Shown: positions 52,855-61,776 of the stretch, piece by piece
How positions within the stretch are numbered: the first letter of the stretch is position 1
How the letters are laid out: each line of letters begins with the position of its first letter
From: Phormidium tenue FACHB-1052
GTDB lineage: Bacteria; Cyanobacteriota; Cyanobacteriia; Phormidesmidales; Phormidesmidaceae
DNA length: 64,000 bases
NCBI RefSeq assembly: GCF_014696675.1
Contig: NZ_JACJQN010000004.1
Location: 62,001 to 126,000, forward strand
Reading direction: 5' to 3'
The notes under the pieces: model-generated
Seen by the model: only the letters and a program-made list of their open reading frames with translations
Told to the model about the DNA's origin: nothing
The model's database searches: none
Program-made: the position numbers and the translations under genes

Positions 52855-53856
52855 ATGAATAGAGACTCAGATATCCCCGAAGACCTCTTGCTAAAGCTCC
52901 TGCTAGAGCCACTTTCGGCGGATGACTCACCATCAGGAACGCGCTTTTTCCCGGCTGCTGACGCTGACATGGCGGAGCCAGAGAGGGCAGGATTGCCTAC
53001 CCCTCCGGCCTACCCTGCTCCTGAGACATCTACCCCAGCGCCAGCGGCTTCAGAGGATGACGTGCTCGACCCCAACTACACCCCTGTCTTTGACTCTGGA
53101 GACCTATCCACTGTGCAACCCCATTTTGAAGCCCTTTTGAAGCGCCGCCTGCGGCAAGAAATTGCCCATCGCCCGCCCCTGTTTCCCTGGGAGAAAGGTC
53201 TGCAAGACTATCCCGATGCCCTGCGCCCTAGCGCCGCCTCTGTCTGGTTAGACCACCTTAGAAATCTTTCGGTTCCCGGCGACGTACCTGAAGATGTGCT
53301 AGCCAACTTGCTCAACCAGTGCCAGCAGGTGGCCCAAGACATTCGCCAAACCGGTCGACGACTGGTCGCGGCAGTTGAGGGACTGTTTCCCGATCAACCC
53401 CAAACCCTGGAATACATTGCTGGGCTGGTGGCCAGACCGGCCTACCGGTCAGCTCAAACCGAGGCTTTGACCCAGGTAGACTACGCTACGGCCTCGACGC
53501 AGCAGCAGGTGGCGCTAGCCATGCTGGCCGCCCAGGGCATTTTTGAAGCCCTATCACTGACAGTAGGGGAGGCCAACCCCACCCAGACCCAGGCTTGGCT
53601 CACGGCTTCTGGGCTGTTGACGGTACAGGCGACCTACGATGCTGCCGAGCAGCTAGAGGTCAAGGCGATCCTACCGACGGACGGTAGCCTGGTGCTAACC
53701 AGTCTAGGTGAAACCGTCGGCTCCGAACGCTCTACCCCCGGCGAGTTAGTGCTGCGGTTGACCACCCAACCCGGTGCTGTACATCGTCTAGATGTCAGCT
53801 TAGGGGAAGCCCAGGTAGCTCCCCTGAGCTTTCAGGTGATGATTGCTGAGCGCTAG
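52855..53856 (+). CDS. patU: PatU-like protein
   Basis: 333 residues. A Pro/Ala-rich disordered N-terminus (to about 75) is followed by a region PHFEALLKRRLRQEIAHRPPLFPWEKGLQDYP that I recognise from PatU, then helices and a beta-rich C-terminal domain. In Nostoc the patU5/patU3 products interact with HetZ and set heterocyst pattern; an undivided patU is the form in other filamentous cyanobacteria, as here. The 39-base gap to hetZ supports one operon. Call rests on context plus motifs. Confidence 0.72.
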   Translation: MNRDSDIPEDLLLKLLLEPLSADDSPSGTRFFPAADADMAEPERAGLPTPPAYPAPETSTPAPAASEDDVLDPNYTPVFDSGDLSTVQPHFEALLKRRLRQEIAHRPPLFPWEKGLQDYPDALRPSAASVWLDHLRNLSVPGDVPEDVLANLLNQCQQVAQDIRQTGRRLVAAVEGLFPDQPQTLEYIAGLVARPAYRSAQTEALTQVDYATASTQQQVALAMLAAQGIFEALSLTVGEANPTQTQAWLTASGLLTVQATYDAAEQLEVKAILPTDGSLVLTSLGETVGSERSTPGELVLRLTTQPGAVHRLDVSLGEAQVAPLSFQVMIAER

Positions 53857-53919
53857 AACGGCCCTGGGCAGGGGTTAGCCCAGCGGTTAGCATGGAGGCG
53901 ACCCTCCTTCGGTTGATTT

Positions 53920-56208
53920 ATGGTCGCGTCTCGCTGGCTAGCCTCTTCTCCCCTAACCCGGCCCATCCCCCTCGATGAAATCGAAGACTCGCGGCTGCTG
54001 CGGGTGCTGGTGCAGGGGCTAGTGACCGTAGGCATTAGCTCAGTGGTGGTAGCCGCCGCTGGGGTAACTGCGGCTTCCTGGTGGAACCTGCTAGCGATTC
54101 CCCTGAGCGCGGTGGGGGCAACTTTTAGCTGGCAGCGGCGGCGCGATCGCAACATCGCGGTGAAATTTGTGATTGCTATCGGCATGCTGGTGGCCCTAGC
54201 GGCGTTTTTTTCTCGGCTGCTCGAAGCGCCCGGCGACACCCGCATTGTGCTAGCAGAACTCTTGGTGCAGCTGCAAGTGCTGCACAGCTTTGATCTACCT
54301 CGCCGCAAAGACTTAGGCTACTCGATGATGATTGGCCTGATCTTGCTGGGGGTAGCCGCCACCATCAGCCAGACCTTGGCCTTTGCGCCGCTGCTGCTGC
54401 TGTTTTTGGCGCTGGCGGTGCCAGTGCTGCGGCTCGACTACCAGTCGCGGCTGGGGCTAGGGCCGATCGCCTGGGGTGAGATCAAGCTGCGGCCTACCCT
54501 AGGGCGATTCTTGAGCTTGATGGGGCTGATTGTGGGCCTGGGGCTGCTGATTTTTGTCTTTTTGCCCCGGCTGCCGGGCTATCAAATTCAGAATTTTCCG
54601 GTGAGTTCGGTGATTGACACACCAGGAGATTTTTCGGGTGAGGATATTCTCAACTCGGCCTACCGCGACAACGGCGGCGAAGACGGCGATGGCTTTGGCA
54701 ACGGCGCTGGCACCATTCAAGGCCAGGGCAAATCTACTGGCCCTGGGGTGGTGGATACCGTCTCCTACTACGGCTTTAACCAGCGGATGAATCAGAATCT
54801 GCGGGGCACGATGACCCCCCAGGTAGTGATGCGGGTCAGGTCGCAGGCACCCGGCTTTTGGCGGGTGCTGGCCTTTGACACCTACACCGGCCAAGGCTGG
54901 GATATCTCTCGCAACGACGATGCCCAGACCCTGAAGCGATCGCGGTTTTCGGCCCAGACCTTTTTGCCCATGGATCCGACCCTGGCCCGCGATCGGGAGG
55001 TGGTGCAGACCTATACGGTGGTCAGCGAGCTACCCAACCTGATTCCAGCGATGTATCAGCCTAAGCAGCTCTATTTCCCCACCCGCGAGGTGGCCATTGA
55101 CGCCGAGGGTAGTCTCCGGTCACCCGTGATTTTGCAAGAGGGCATGACCTATACAGTGGTGTCACGGGTGCCCTTTCGCGATCGCACCCGGCTGGGTCAG
55201 GCGGGCACCCGCTATCCCCCCGGCATTCGCTCCCACTACCTCCAGGTGCCCGAGGAGATTTTAGAGCCCGTGCGGGCCAAAACTGAGGAGCTGCTCGCCA
55301 CCTCCCCGGTGCCCCTGACCAATGCCTACGAAAAGTCTCTCTACCTGGCCCAAGCCCTCAAGCAGCGCTACACGATTCAGCCCGAGCTGCCCTTCTTCGG
55401 TGCCGAGCAAGACCTCGTTGAAAGTTTCTTGTTTCGGACGCAGGGTGGCTATCCCGACCATTTCTCCACCGTGCTGACCATCATGCTGCGCTCCATCGAC
55501 ATTCCAGCGCGGTTGGTGGCCGGGTTTGGAGAGGGCGAGTTCAACCCCTTCACCGGGTTCTACGTGGTGCGCAACACCGATGCCTATGCCCTCACCGAGG
55601 TTTACTTTCCCCAGTACGGCTGGTTTGGCTTCGACCCCATCCCCGGCCATGAGCTGATTCCGCCCAGCCTGAGGGAGTACGAAACCTTCAGCACGGTGCG
55701 GCGGGTTTGGGCCTGGCTGGCTGGCTGGCTGCCCTCTCCTCTAGTCGGCTTCGTGGATGGCTTGATCAGCCTGCTTGGCGATGGGATCGCGTATCTATTA
55801 CGCACCTTCAATGGGTTGCTGAACCTGGGCTGGGTGGGCATCATGCTGGGCATTGCGATCGCCACCGGCTTCGGATTTATCGTCTGGCTAGCCTGCTTGG
55901 GCCTGCGCCGGGGCTGGCGCTACCGACAACTACGCCAGCTCGCCCCCACCGAGCGGTTATATCAACAAATGCTGACCTGGTTTGACCGCCAAGGCCTCGG
56001 CAAAACCCCTACCGAAACCCCCATCGAGTATGGCCAGCGCCTCTACCAGCAGACCCGACCTCAGCCCGCCCAAGCTGCCAACGAAATCACCCACGCCTAT
56101 GTCCGCTGGCGCTACGGCGGCGAACCCCAAAACCTCGCCTACCTGAGCGAAAAATTGCAGACTATCCGCAAAAAAGACCGTCCCCACCAGCGGCTTATTC
56201 GTCGCTAA
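53920..56208 (+). CDS. TgpA-like membrane transglutaminase (DUF3488-transglutaminase-DUF4129)
   Basis: 762 residues. Six N-terminal membrane helices (DUF3488) are followed by a periplasmic transglutaminase-like domain and, after a last membrane helix (about 625-650), a cytosolic DUF4129 helical domain. The transglutaminase core shows GYPDHFSTVLTIMLRSIDIPARLVAGF, in which the usual catalytic Cys (G-x-C-x-x-F/Y) appears as Asp/His (GYPDHFST); the later His NTDAYALTEVYF has lost the standard H-A-W. So the domain may be non-catalytic. TgpA proteins are envelope proteins linked to growth. The gene is host-type. Confidence 0.87.
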   Translation: MVASRWLASSPLTRPIPLDEIEDSRLLRVLVQGLVTVGISSVVVAAAGVTAASWWNLLAIPLSAVGATFSWQRRRDRNIAVKFVIAIGMLVALAAFFSRLLEAPGDTRIVLAELLVQLQVLHSFDLPRRKDLGYSMMIGLILLGVAATISQTLAFAPLLLLFLALAVPVLRLDYQSRLGLGPIAWGEIKLRPTLGRFLSLMGLIVGLGLLIFVFLPRLPGYQIQNFPVSSVIDTPGDFSGEDILNSAYRDNGGEDGDGFGNGAGTIQGQGKSTGPGVVDTVSYYGFNQRMNQNLRGTMTPQVVMRVRSQAPGFWRVLAFDTYTGQGWDISRNDDAQTLKRSRFSAQTFLPMDPTLARDREVVQTYTVVSELPNLIPAMYQPKQLYFPTREVAIDAEGSLRSPVILQEGMTYTVVSRVPFRDRTRLGQAGTRYPPGIRSHYLQVPEEILEPVRAKTEELLATSPVPLTNAYEKSLYLAQALKQRYTIQPELPFFGAEQDLVESFLFRTQGGYPDHFSTVLTIMLRSIDIPARLVAGFGEGEFNPFTGFYVVRNTDAYALTEVYFPQYGWFGFDPIPGHELIPPSLREYETFSTVRRVWAWLAGWLPSPLVGFVDGLISLLGDGIAYLLRTFNGLLNLGWVGIMLGIAIATGFGFIVWLACLGLRRGWRYRQLRQLAPTERLYQQMLTWFDRQGLGKTPTETPIEYGQRLYQQTRPQPAQAANEITHAYVRWRYGGEPQNLAYLSEKLQTIRKKDRPHQRLIRR

Positions 56209-56347
56209 CCTGGCACCGATTAGTTCAGGATAATCATTGATTTTCTTGAGGTTTCCGCTATGCTCGATCCAGTGGATTGAGCCGGTGAATCAGGGTTATT
56301 GGTAAGTCGGCGGCTAGCGCAATCAATCGCTATATCGCTCTGACTGT

Positions 56348-56397
56348 CCCACCCCCTAACTCGCCCACCCCCCACCCCCACTCCCCCTATCCCCACC
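56348..56397. repeat. C-rich low-complexity repeat upstream of argD
   Basis: CCACCCCCTAACT followed by C-runs. A very similar C-rich sequence, including the same 13-mer on the minus strand, lies inside cobB at 63953-64000. Typical of dispersed C-rich repeats in cyanobacteria. Confidence 0.55.
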
Positions 56398-57693
56398 GTG
56401 AGCCTAAAAACCCTCGTCAAAAATTCCCTCAAGTCGCTCAACATGGCGACCAACGGCAGCGTCGCCTTCTCGCCGGCCCAGTTCGATGCCGACGTGATGA
56501 CCACCTACGGGCGCTTCCCCATCGCGCTGACCAAGGGCCGAGGCAGCGTTGTTTGGGATGATCAGGGCCGTCGCTACCTAGACTTTGTGGCGGGCATTGC
56601 CACCTGCACCCTGGGTCATGCTCACCCGGCGATGGTCGAGGCCGTGACCCAGCAGATTCAAACCCTGCACCACGTGTCGAACCTCTACTACATTCCTGAG
56701 CAGGGAGCGCTGGCCCACTGGCTGGTGGAGCACTCTTGCTGCGATCGCGTCTTTTTCTGTAACTCCGGGGCCGAGGCCAACGAAGGGGCGATCAAGCTAG
56801 CCCGCAAGTACGCCCACACCCAGCGGGGCATCAACAATCCGCTGATTATCACCGCCCAGGCCAGCTTCCACGGGCGCACCCTGGCCACGGTCACCGCCAC
56901 CGGCCAGCCCAAGTACCAAAAGAACTTTGACCCGCTAATGCCGGGATTTGCCTACGTCCCCTACAACGACATCGCCGCCCTAGAAGCACTCGTGGCAGAG
57001 TTGGATGCCGAAACTCCCCAAGTGGCCGCCATCATGCTGGAGGCTCTGCAAGGCGAAGGGGGCGTGTGCCCCGGCGATGCCGCCTACTTCCAGCGCATCC
57101 GCCAGCTCTGCGATGAAAAAGGTATTTTGCTGATTCTCGACGAAGTACAGGTGGGCGTCGGTCGCACCGGCACCCTTTGGGGGTTCGAGAATCTGGGTAT
57201 TGAACCCGATATCTTCACCTCCGCCAAAGGACTGGGCGGCGGCATCCCCATTGGGGCGCTGCTGTGTAAGGCATCCTGCGCGGTGTTTGAGCCGGGCGAC
57301 CATGCCAGCACCTTTGGCGGCAATCCCTTTGCCTGCAAAGTCGGCCTCACAGTGTGCGAAACGTTGGAATCTGAGAACCTGCTGAACAACGTGAAGCTGC
57401 GCGGTGAGCAGATGCGCTTTGGCCTACAACGCTTGGTGCAGCAGTACCCAGCGTTGTTAGAGCAGGTGCGCGGCTGGGGTCTGATTAACGGTCTGGTGCT
57501 TCAGCCCGACTCAACGATTAAGTCAGTAGATATTGTCAAAGCCGCCATGGATGAGGGCTTGCTGCTGGTGCCCGCTGGGCCGCAGGTATTGCGCTTTGTG
57601 CCACCACTCAATGTCAGTGCTGACGAGGTGCAGCAGGCGCTCATAGCCGTAGAAAAGGCAGTAGCGATGCTGGTCAAGCAGGAGCATAATTAG
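56398..57693 (+). CDS. argD: Acetylornithine aminotransferase
   Basis: 431 residues, class III PLP-dependent aminotransferase. Clear signatures: DFVAGIATCTLGHAHP near the start, FFCNSGAEANEGAIKLARK, LILDEVQVGVGRTGTLW, and the PLP-lysine segment FTSAKGLGGGIPIGALL. It converts N-acetylglutamate semialdehyde to N-acetylornithine in arginine synthesis. The GTG at 56398 follows directly after a C-rich repeat and has no strong site; the in-frame ATG at 56443 may be the true start. Full length otherwise. Confidence 0.95.
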   Translation: MSLKTLVKNSLKSLNMATNGSVAFSPAQFDADVMTTYGRFPIALTKGRGSVVWDDQGRRYLDFVAGIATCTLGHAHPAMVEAVTQQIQTLHHVSNLYYIPEQGALAHWLVEHSCCDRVFFCNSGAEANEGAIKLARKYAHTQRGINNPLIITAQASFHGRTLATVTATGQPKYQKNFDPLMPGFAYVPYNDIAALEALVAELDAETPQVAAIMLEALQGEGGVCPGDAAYFQRIRQLCDEKGILLILDEVQVGVGRTGTLWGFENLGIEPDIFTSAKGLGGGIPIGALLCKASCAVFEPGDHASTFGGNPFACKVGLTVCETLESENLLNNVKLRGEQMRFGLQRLVQQYPALLEQVRGWGLINGLVLQPDSTIKSVDIVKAAMDEGLLLVPAGPQVLRFVPPLNVSADEVQQALIAVEKAVAMLVKQEHN

Positions 57694-57901
57694 CACCGTT
57701 TGAGGCAATGAGCAGATCGCTCTAGCGATCTGCTCACCTAGTTCTAACTCTGAAAATAGCCAGCGGCTTCTCCCCTGAGGACGCTTTGCGTTGGCAACGC
57801 CAGTCTAAATAGGACAAACGACTTCGTCCGGTCACCGACTATTTTTAGCTGAGAAGATTACCTTGTGGCGCGAACATTAGTAGCCAGTCCGCCATGCAGC
57901 A

Positions 57902-59104
57902 CTAGCTATTGCCAAGGGCATCGGCTTGCTCTTGGGTGGTAATCATGCTGTCGGCAGGAACGATCGCTCCATCGGCCAAGGTGACCCCGACTACGATCGC
58001 CCTGTCGCCAATCGTGACATTGTCGCCGACCGTAGAGCGAAAGAGAATAGCATCGTCCTCAATAGTTAGACCATTGCCCACTTCTAATGGCCCATGAAAG
58101 ACAATATTGTCGCTTGTTTTTAAGTTAGAGCCAATGGTGATGCTGGTTCCTTTGAGGGCATGAAAAGTAACTCGATCTTCGATCGCAGCATTGTCACCAA
58201 TCACAATCGGTGTACCTTCATCAGCTCGAATGGATGTCCGTTCACCCACGGTACTATTACTGCCAAGTTGAACATCTCCAATAATGCGAACAAATTCGGC
58301 TAGCTGAACCCCGTCGCCCAAGGTAGGGGAGACGGGATTTTGATTCCAGCTGGTGGTGGGCGCAACACTCACTCCACTGACGGCGGCAAATCCCTCAGAT
58401 TCAAACAGTTCAGGATAGTGCTCGGCAAACTCTTCATTGACGTCTAAAACTTCATTTTGAAACTCAGCATTGGCTTCTGTTTTTAGCGGTAGTGCATCGG
58501 CCTCAGCTTGAGTTGTAATCACTGCTCCAACCGGAACGATGCGATCGCGCTTAATGCGGACATTTTCTAGCCTCGCGCCGTGCAAAACAAAAGCGCCATC
58601 TTCTAGCACTACATTGTTTAATTGGGCATGGAATCCCACAAACGTAAAATTCCCTATCTGCGAATTTTTGACGATCGCCTGGTGGGCAATGCTGGTACGC
58701 TCTCCCGTGCTGCTAGAAATTTTGCCGCAGGGCGCGGTAGGTGCTGGGGAGTCGTGGAGAGCTAAAAATAAAATGTTGTCTTGAAGATTGGTTTCATTAC
58801 CAATGCAGATCTGGGTCTCAGGGTCAGCCCTGACGATCGTGTTACCCGCCACAAAAGCCTGCCGCCCAATCGACACATTCCCAAATAGCTCCACCAGGGG
58901 GCTAATGAAACTCTCATTGACACTGACTTGAATAGGTTGAGACAGACTGACTAGTTCAGACGGGTCGCTTGCGATCGCACCTTTTCCCATCCAAACGCTG
59001 CATATTAACCCAAATACTAGCGGTGCAATTAACCAGTGACGCGTTGATAATACAGTCATAGTGGCCCTCAGCTTCGATGCAAGATGAGACCATCGTTTCA
59101 TCAT
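57902..59104 (-). CDS. Exported tandem gamma-carbonic-anhydrase-like (CcmM-type) protein
   Basis: 400 residues with a signal peptide (TM about 23-42, cleavage near AIAS), so it acts in the periplasm or thylakoid lumen. Two left-handed beta-helix domains follow (about 65-205 and 265-398), each ending in the CcmM-like tail (VPVGAVITTQAEADALP and VPADSMITTQEQADAL). Aligned with CcmM/Cam, domain 1 keeps only the middle zinc His (H141), with L114 and K146 at the other two places, whereas domain 2 keeps the first and third (H315, H337) and has D332 at the middle place. Gamma-CA zinc sites use two His from one subunit and one from the next, so the domains could complete each other. The gene is monocistronic and convergent with argD. 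Confidence 0.87.
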   Translation of the reverse strand: MMKRWSHLASKLRATMTVLSTRHWLIAPLVFGLICSVWMGKGAIASDPSELVSLSQPIQVSVNESFISPLVELFGNVSIGRQAFVAGNTIVRADPETQICIGNETNLQDNILFLALHDSPAPTAPCGKISSSTGERTSIAHQAIVKNSQIGNFTFVGFHAQLNNVVLEDGAFVLHGARLENVRIKRDRIVPVGAVITTQAEADALPLKTEANAEFQNEVLDVNEEFAEHYPELFESEGFAAVSGVSVAPTTSWNQNPVSPTLGDGVQLAEFVRIIGDVQLGSNSTVGERTSIRADEGTPIVIGDNAAIEDRVTFHALKGTSITIGSNLKTSDNIVFHGPLEVGNGLTIEDDAILFRSTVGDNVTIGDRAIVVGVTLADGAIVPADSMITTQEQADALGNS

Positions 59105-59272
59105 CTTTTAACGCTTTGACCAAGCTACACCTTCCTTAACATGAACCCGCCGAGTCTTCATAGGATTCAACTAGAGAATCAAATTTAAGCAGGCGAGGGA
59201 GATCGCCGGTAAAACAGGTATAACAAAAGGCCTAGACTTGTATGGCACGCCAGCAGTTAAACCCCTAAAGAA

Positions 59273-59302
59273 AAGAGGCCCGAGCCTGAGCCCCGACCTC
59301 TT
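59273..59302 (-). terminator. Rho-independent terminator of glnA
   Basis: Read on the minus strand, AAGAGG pairs with CCTCTT around a GC-rich loop with further pairing, followed by TTTTCTTT. It lies 40 bases after the glnA stop. Confidence 0.75.
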
Positions 59303-59341
59303 AAGTTGCACGTCTTCTAATCAGGGACTAGCCCCCTTGGC

Positions 59342-60760
59342 TTAGCAATCGTAGTAGAGAGCCAGCTCGTAGGGGTGGGGCCGCAGACGCATGGGGTTGA
59401 CTTCATTGTCGAGCTTGTACTCGATCCAGTTGCTGATGAAGTCTTCGGTAAAGACGCCAGTGCTGGTCAAGAAGCCGTGGTCGGCTTCGAGAGCCTTGAG
59501 GGCATCGAGCAGCGAGCCGGGGGTCGAAGGAATCTTGGCCAGCTCTTCGGGGCTGAGGTCGTAGATGTCGACATCCAGCGGGTCACCGGGGTCGATCTGG
59601 TTTTTGATGCCGTCGATACCAGCGCAGAGCATGGCGGCAAAGGCCAGGTAGGGGTTCGAGGTGGCGTCGGGGCAGCGGAACTCCAGACGCTTGGCCTTGG
59701 GGTTGTCGCCGGAGAGGGGAATGCGCACCGAAGCGGAGCGGTTGCCCTGGGAGTAGGCCAGGTTTACCGGCGCTTCAAAGCCCGGCACCAGACGCTTGTA
59801 GGAGTTGGTGGTGGGGTTGGTCAGCGCCAGCAGGGCGGGGGCGTGCTTGAGAATGCCGCCGATGTACCACAGGGCCATTTGGCTCAACCCGGCGTAGCGA
59901 TCGCCCGCAAACAGAGGCTCGCCATTGTTCCAGATTGACTGGTGAGTGTGCATACCAGAGCCGTTGTCGTTAAACAAAGGCTTGGGCATGAAGGTGACGG
60001 TCTTGCCCCACTTCTTGGCAACGTTCTTAATGCAGTACTTGTAGATCATCAGCCAGTCGGCGGCCTCGATCAGCCGGCCAAAACGAATGCCCAGCTCGCA
60101 CTGACCACCCGTGGCTACTTCGTGGTGGTGCTTCTCGATCGGTACGCCCAGCTTGGCCATGGTCAGCAGCATTTCGCTGCGCATGTCCTGGGAGGTGTCG
60201 GTGGGGGCGACGGGGAAGTAGCCCTCTTTGTAGCGGGGTTTGTAGCCGAGGTTGCCGCCCGCTTCTTCGCGGCCAGTATTCCAGCGGCCCTCGACGCTAT
60301 CGACGTAGTAGTAAGCCGAGTGCTCATTTTGGTCGAAGCGCACGTCATCAAAAATGAAGAATTCAGCTTCGGGGCCAAAGAAGGCGGTGTCGCCCAGACC
60401 AGTAGTCTTCAGGTACTCGATCGCCTTGGTTGCGATCGCCCGAGGGCAGCGAGAGTAAAGCTCGCCGGTGCGGGGCTCCTTGATCGTGCAGATCATGCTC
60501 AGGGTCGGCTCCGCCATGAAGGGGTCGATCCAGGCGGTGTCAGGATCGGGCACCATCATCATGTCTGACTCGTTGATAGCCTTCCAGCCACGGATGCTGG
60601 AGCCGTCGAAAGCTACCCCATCGGTAAAGCTGCTGGCGTCAATCTGGCTCTTGTGTAGAGTGAGGTGCTGCCAGATACCCGGCATGTCAATAAATTTCAG
60701 ATCGATTAACTCAATGCCGTCATCCTCAATCCATTTCAGGATGTCTGCTGGGGTTGCCAT
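59342..60760 (-). CDS. glnA: Glutamine synthetase type I
   Basis: 472 residues, the expected GSI length. Signatures: [18 protein letters not shown], the ATP-binding [16 protein letters not shown], the metal and ammonium sites, and [23 protein letters not shown]. The adenylylation-type segment near the C-terminus has the cyanobacterial form. It makes glutamine from glutamate and ammonium, the main nitrogen entry. It is preceded by an NtcA-type promoter and a ~186-base leader. The ribosome-binding site AAGGAG is well placed. Confidence 0.97.
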   Translation of the reverse strand: MATPADILKWIEDDGIELIDLKFIDMPGIWQHLTLHKSQIDASSFTDGVAFDGSSIRGWKAINESDMMMVPDPDTAWIDPFMAEPTLSMICTIKEPRTGELYSRCPRAIATKAIEYLKTTGLGDTAFFGPEAEFFIFDDVRFDQNEHSAYYYVDSVEGRWNTGREEAGGNLGYKPRYKEGYFPVAPTDTSQDMRSEMLLTMAKLGVPIEKHHHEVATGGQCELGIRFGRLIEAADWLMIYKYCIKNVAKKWGKTVTFMPKPLFNDNGSGMHTHQSIWNNGEPLFAGDRYAGLSQMALWYIGGILKHAPALLALTNPTTNSYKRLVPGFEAPVNLAYSQGNRSASVRIPLSGDNPKAKRLEFRCPDATSNPYLAFAAMLCAGIDGIKNQIDPGDPLDVDIYDLSPEELAKIPSTPGSLLDALKALEADHGFLTSTGVFTEDFISNWIEYKLDNEVNPMRLRPHPYELALYYDC

Positions 60761-61252
60761 GAACTACTCCTTAGCCTCTTTAGCGTTCAAACGTGGGGAA
60801 ACCGATTTAACTCGTCGTCGATGATGCCCTGGCTCCGTCCCAAATTCCCTGCCAAATCGGCAGGGCTGCAACAGGCAAGCCCTATACAACACCGGTTGTT
60901 GGCACGGGCACTCTGATCCTGCTGATTGCACAGGTATCAGCTCATCTGAATCATCCTAAGGAGAGGGGTTAGCCCGTTTTGTATCACCCACTACTTTTTG
61001 TCAGGGAAAGCTAACAAATGCCCTGAGTCAGACCATGATGTTTTGTAACAATTCGCTCATAAAGACCCGCCTCTGACGGGCCTGAGCCACCCAGGGGTTA
61101 AGCCCCCATGGTAAACTTCTTCGAAGATAAAACCTGGCATTTATCAGGGTTTTGGCCTTCGAGGTTAGAATCTTCAGTCAGGATAAGGCAGCCTGCGCCT
61201 GCCACCATTTATAAAATGCTGTTTGCCAAGTGAGAGTTGGGAGAAACCACCT
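60761..61252. other. Divergent regulatory region between glnA and apcF
   Basis: 492 gene-free bases. The left side is the glnA leader, with a perfect GC-rich hairpin (CCCTGCC-GATTT-GGCAGGG on the minus strand, near 60849-60867); the centre holds the NtcA promoter; the right side carries the apcF promoter, in which I see no clear boxes. The leader does not match the known glutamine riboswitch consensus. Confidence 0.6.
60953..60994 (-). promoter_or_regulatory. NtcA-activated promoter of glnA
   Basis: Perfect NtcA site GTA-N8-TAC (60981-60994) followed on the minus strand, after exactly 22 bases, by a TAN3T -10 box, TAGGAT (60958-60953). This is the class II NtcA promoter layout known from cyanobacterial glnA. 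It predicts induction under nitrogen limitation. Confidence 0.88.
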
Positions 61253-61762
61253 ATGCGGGACGCTGTCACCACGCTAATCAAGACCTACGACAACACTGGA
61301 CGCTATCTCGATAGCAGCGCCCTCGACTCGATCAAGTCCTACTTTGACAGCGGTTCCGATCGCATCAAGGCAGCGGCAGTTATCAGCGCTAACGCCGCTG
61401 GCATTGTCAAAGAAGCGGGCGTTACCCTGTTTGCCCAAGTTCCCGAGCTGATTCGCCCCGGCGGCAATGCCTACACCACCCGCCGCTACGCCGCCTGCCT
61501 GCGCGATATGGACTATTACCTCCGCTACAGCAGCTATGCCCTGGTGGCGGGCAACCCCGACGTGCTCGACGAGCGAGTGCTGACCGGGCTGCGCGAAACC
61601 TACAACTCCCTGGGTGTGCCCATTGCCCCCACGGTGATCGGCATTCAGCTGATGAAAGACATCGTGAAAGCCAAGGTACAGGAAGCGGGCGTAGCCGATC
61701 CCTCTGTGGTCGACTACCCCTTCGACTACATCACCCGTTCGATCAGCGAGACCAGCATCTAG
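61253..61762 (+). CDS. apcF: Allophycocyanin beta-18 subunit
   Basis: 169 residues. Phycobiliprotein fold; the chromophore-binding Cys lies in TTRRYAACLRDMDYYLRY (C82). The start RDAVTTLIKTYDNTGRYLD and the C-terminus are those of ApcF rather than ApcB. ApcF sits in the phycobilisome core near the ApcE terminal emitter and helps energy transfer to photosystem II. I start at ATG 61253; the longer frame adds 10 unlikely residues. Host core gene. Confidence 0.92.
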   Translation: MRDAVTTLIKTYDNTGRYLDSSALDSIKSYFDSGSDRIKAAAVISANAAGIVKEAGVTLFAQVPELIRPGGNAYTTRRYAACLRDMDYYLRYSSYALVAGNPDVLDERVLTGLRETYNSLGVPIAPTVIGIQLMKDIVKAKVQEAGVADPSVVDYPFDYITRSISETSI

Positions 61763-61776
61763 GCTTGAGGAATGGT

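Noticed and set aside
57902..59104. CcmM carboxysome protein
   Set aside because: It has a signal peptide, two gamma-CA domains and no RbcS-like repeats, so it cannot be carboxysomal CcmM.
60761..60950. Glutamine riboswitch in the glnA leader
   Set aside because: The leader lacks the conserved glnA-RNA and Downstream-peptide motif boxes; only a simple hairpin is visible.
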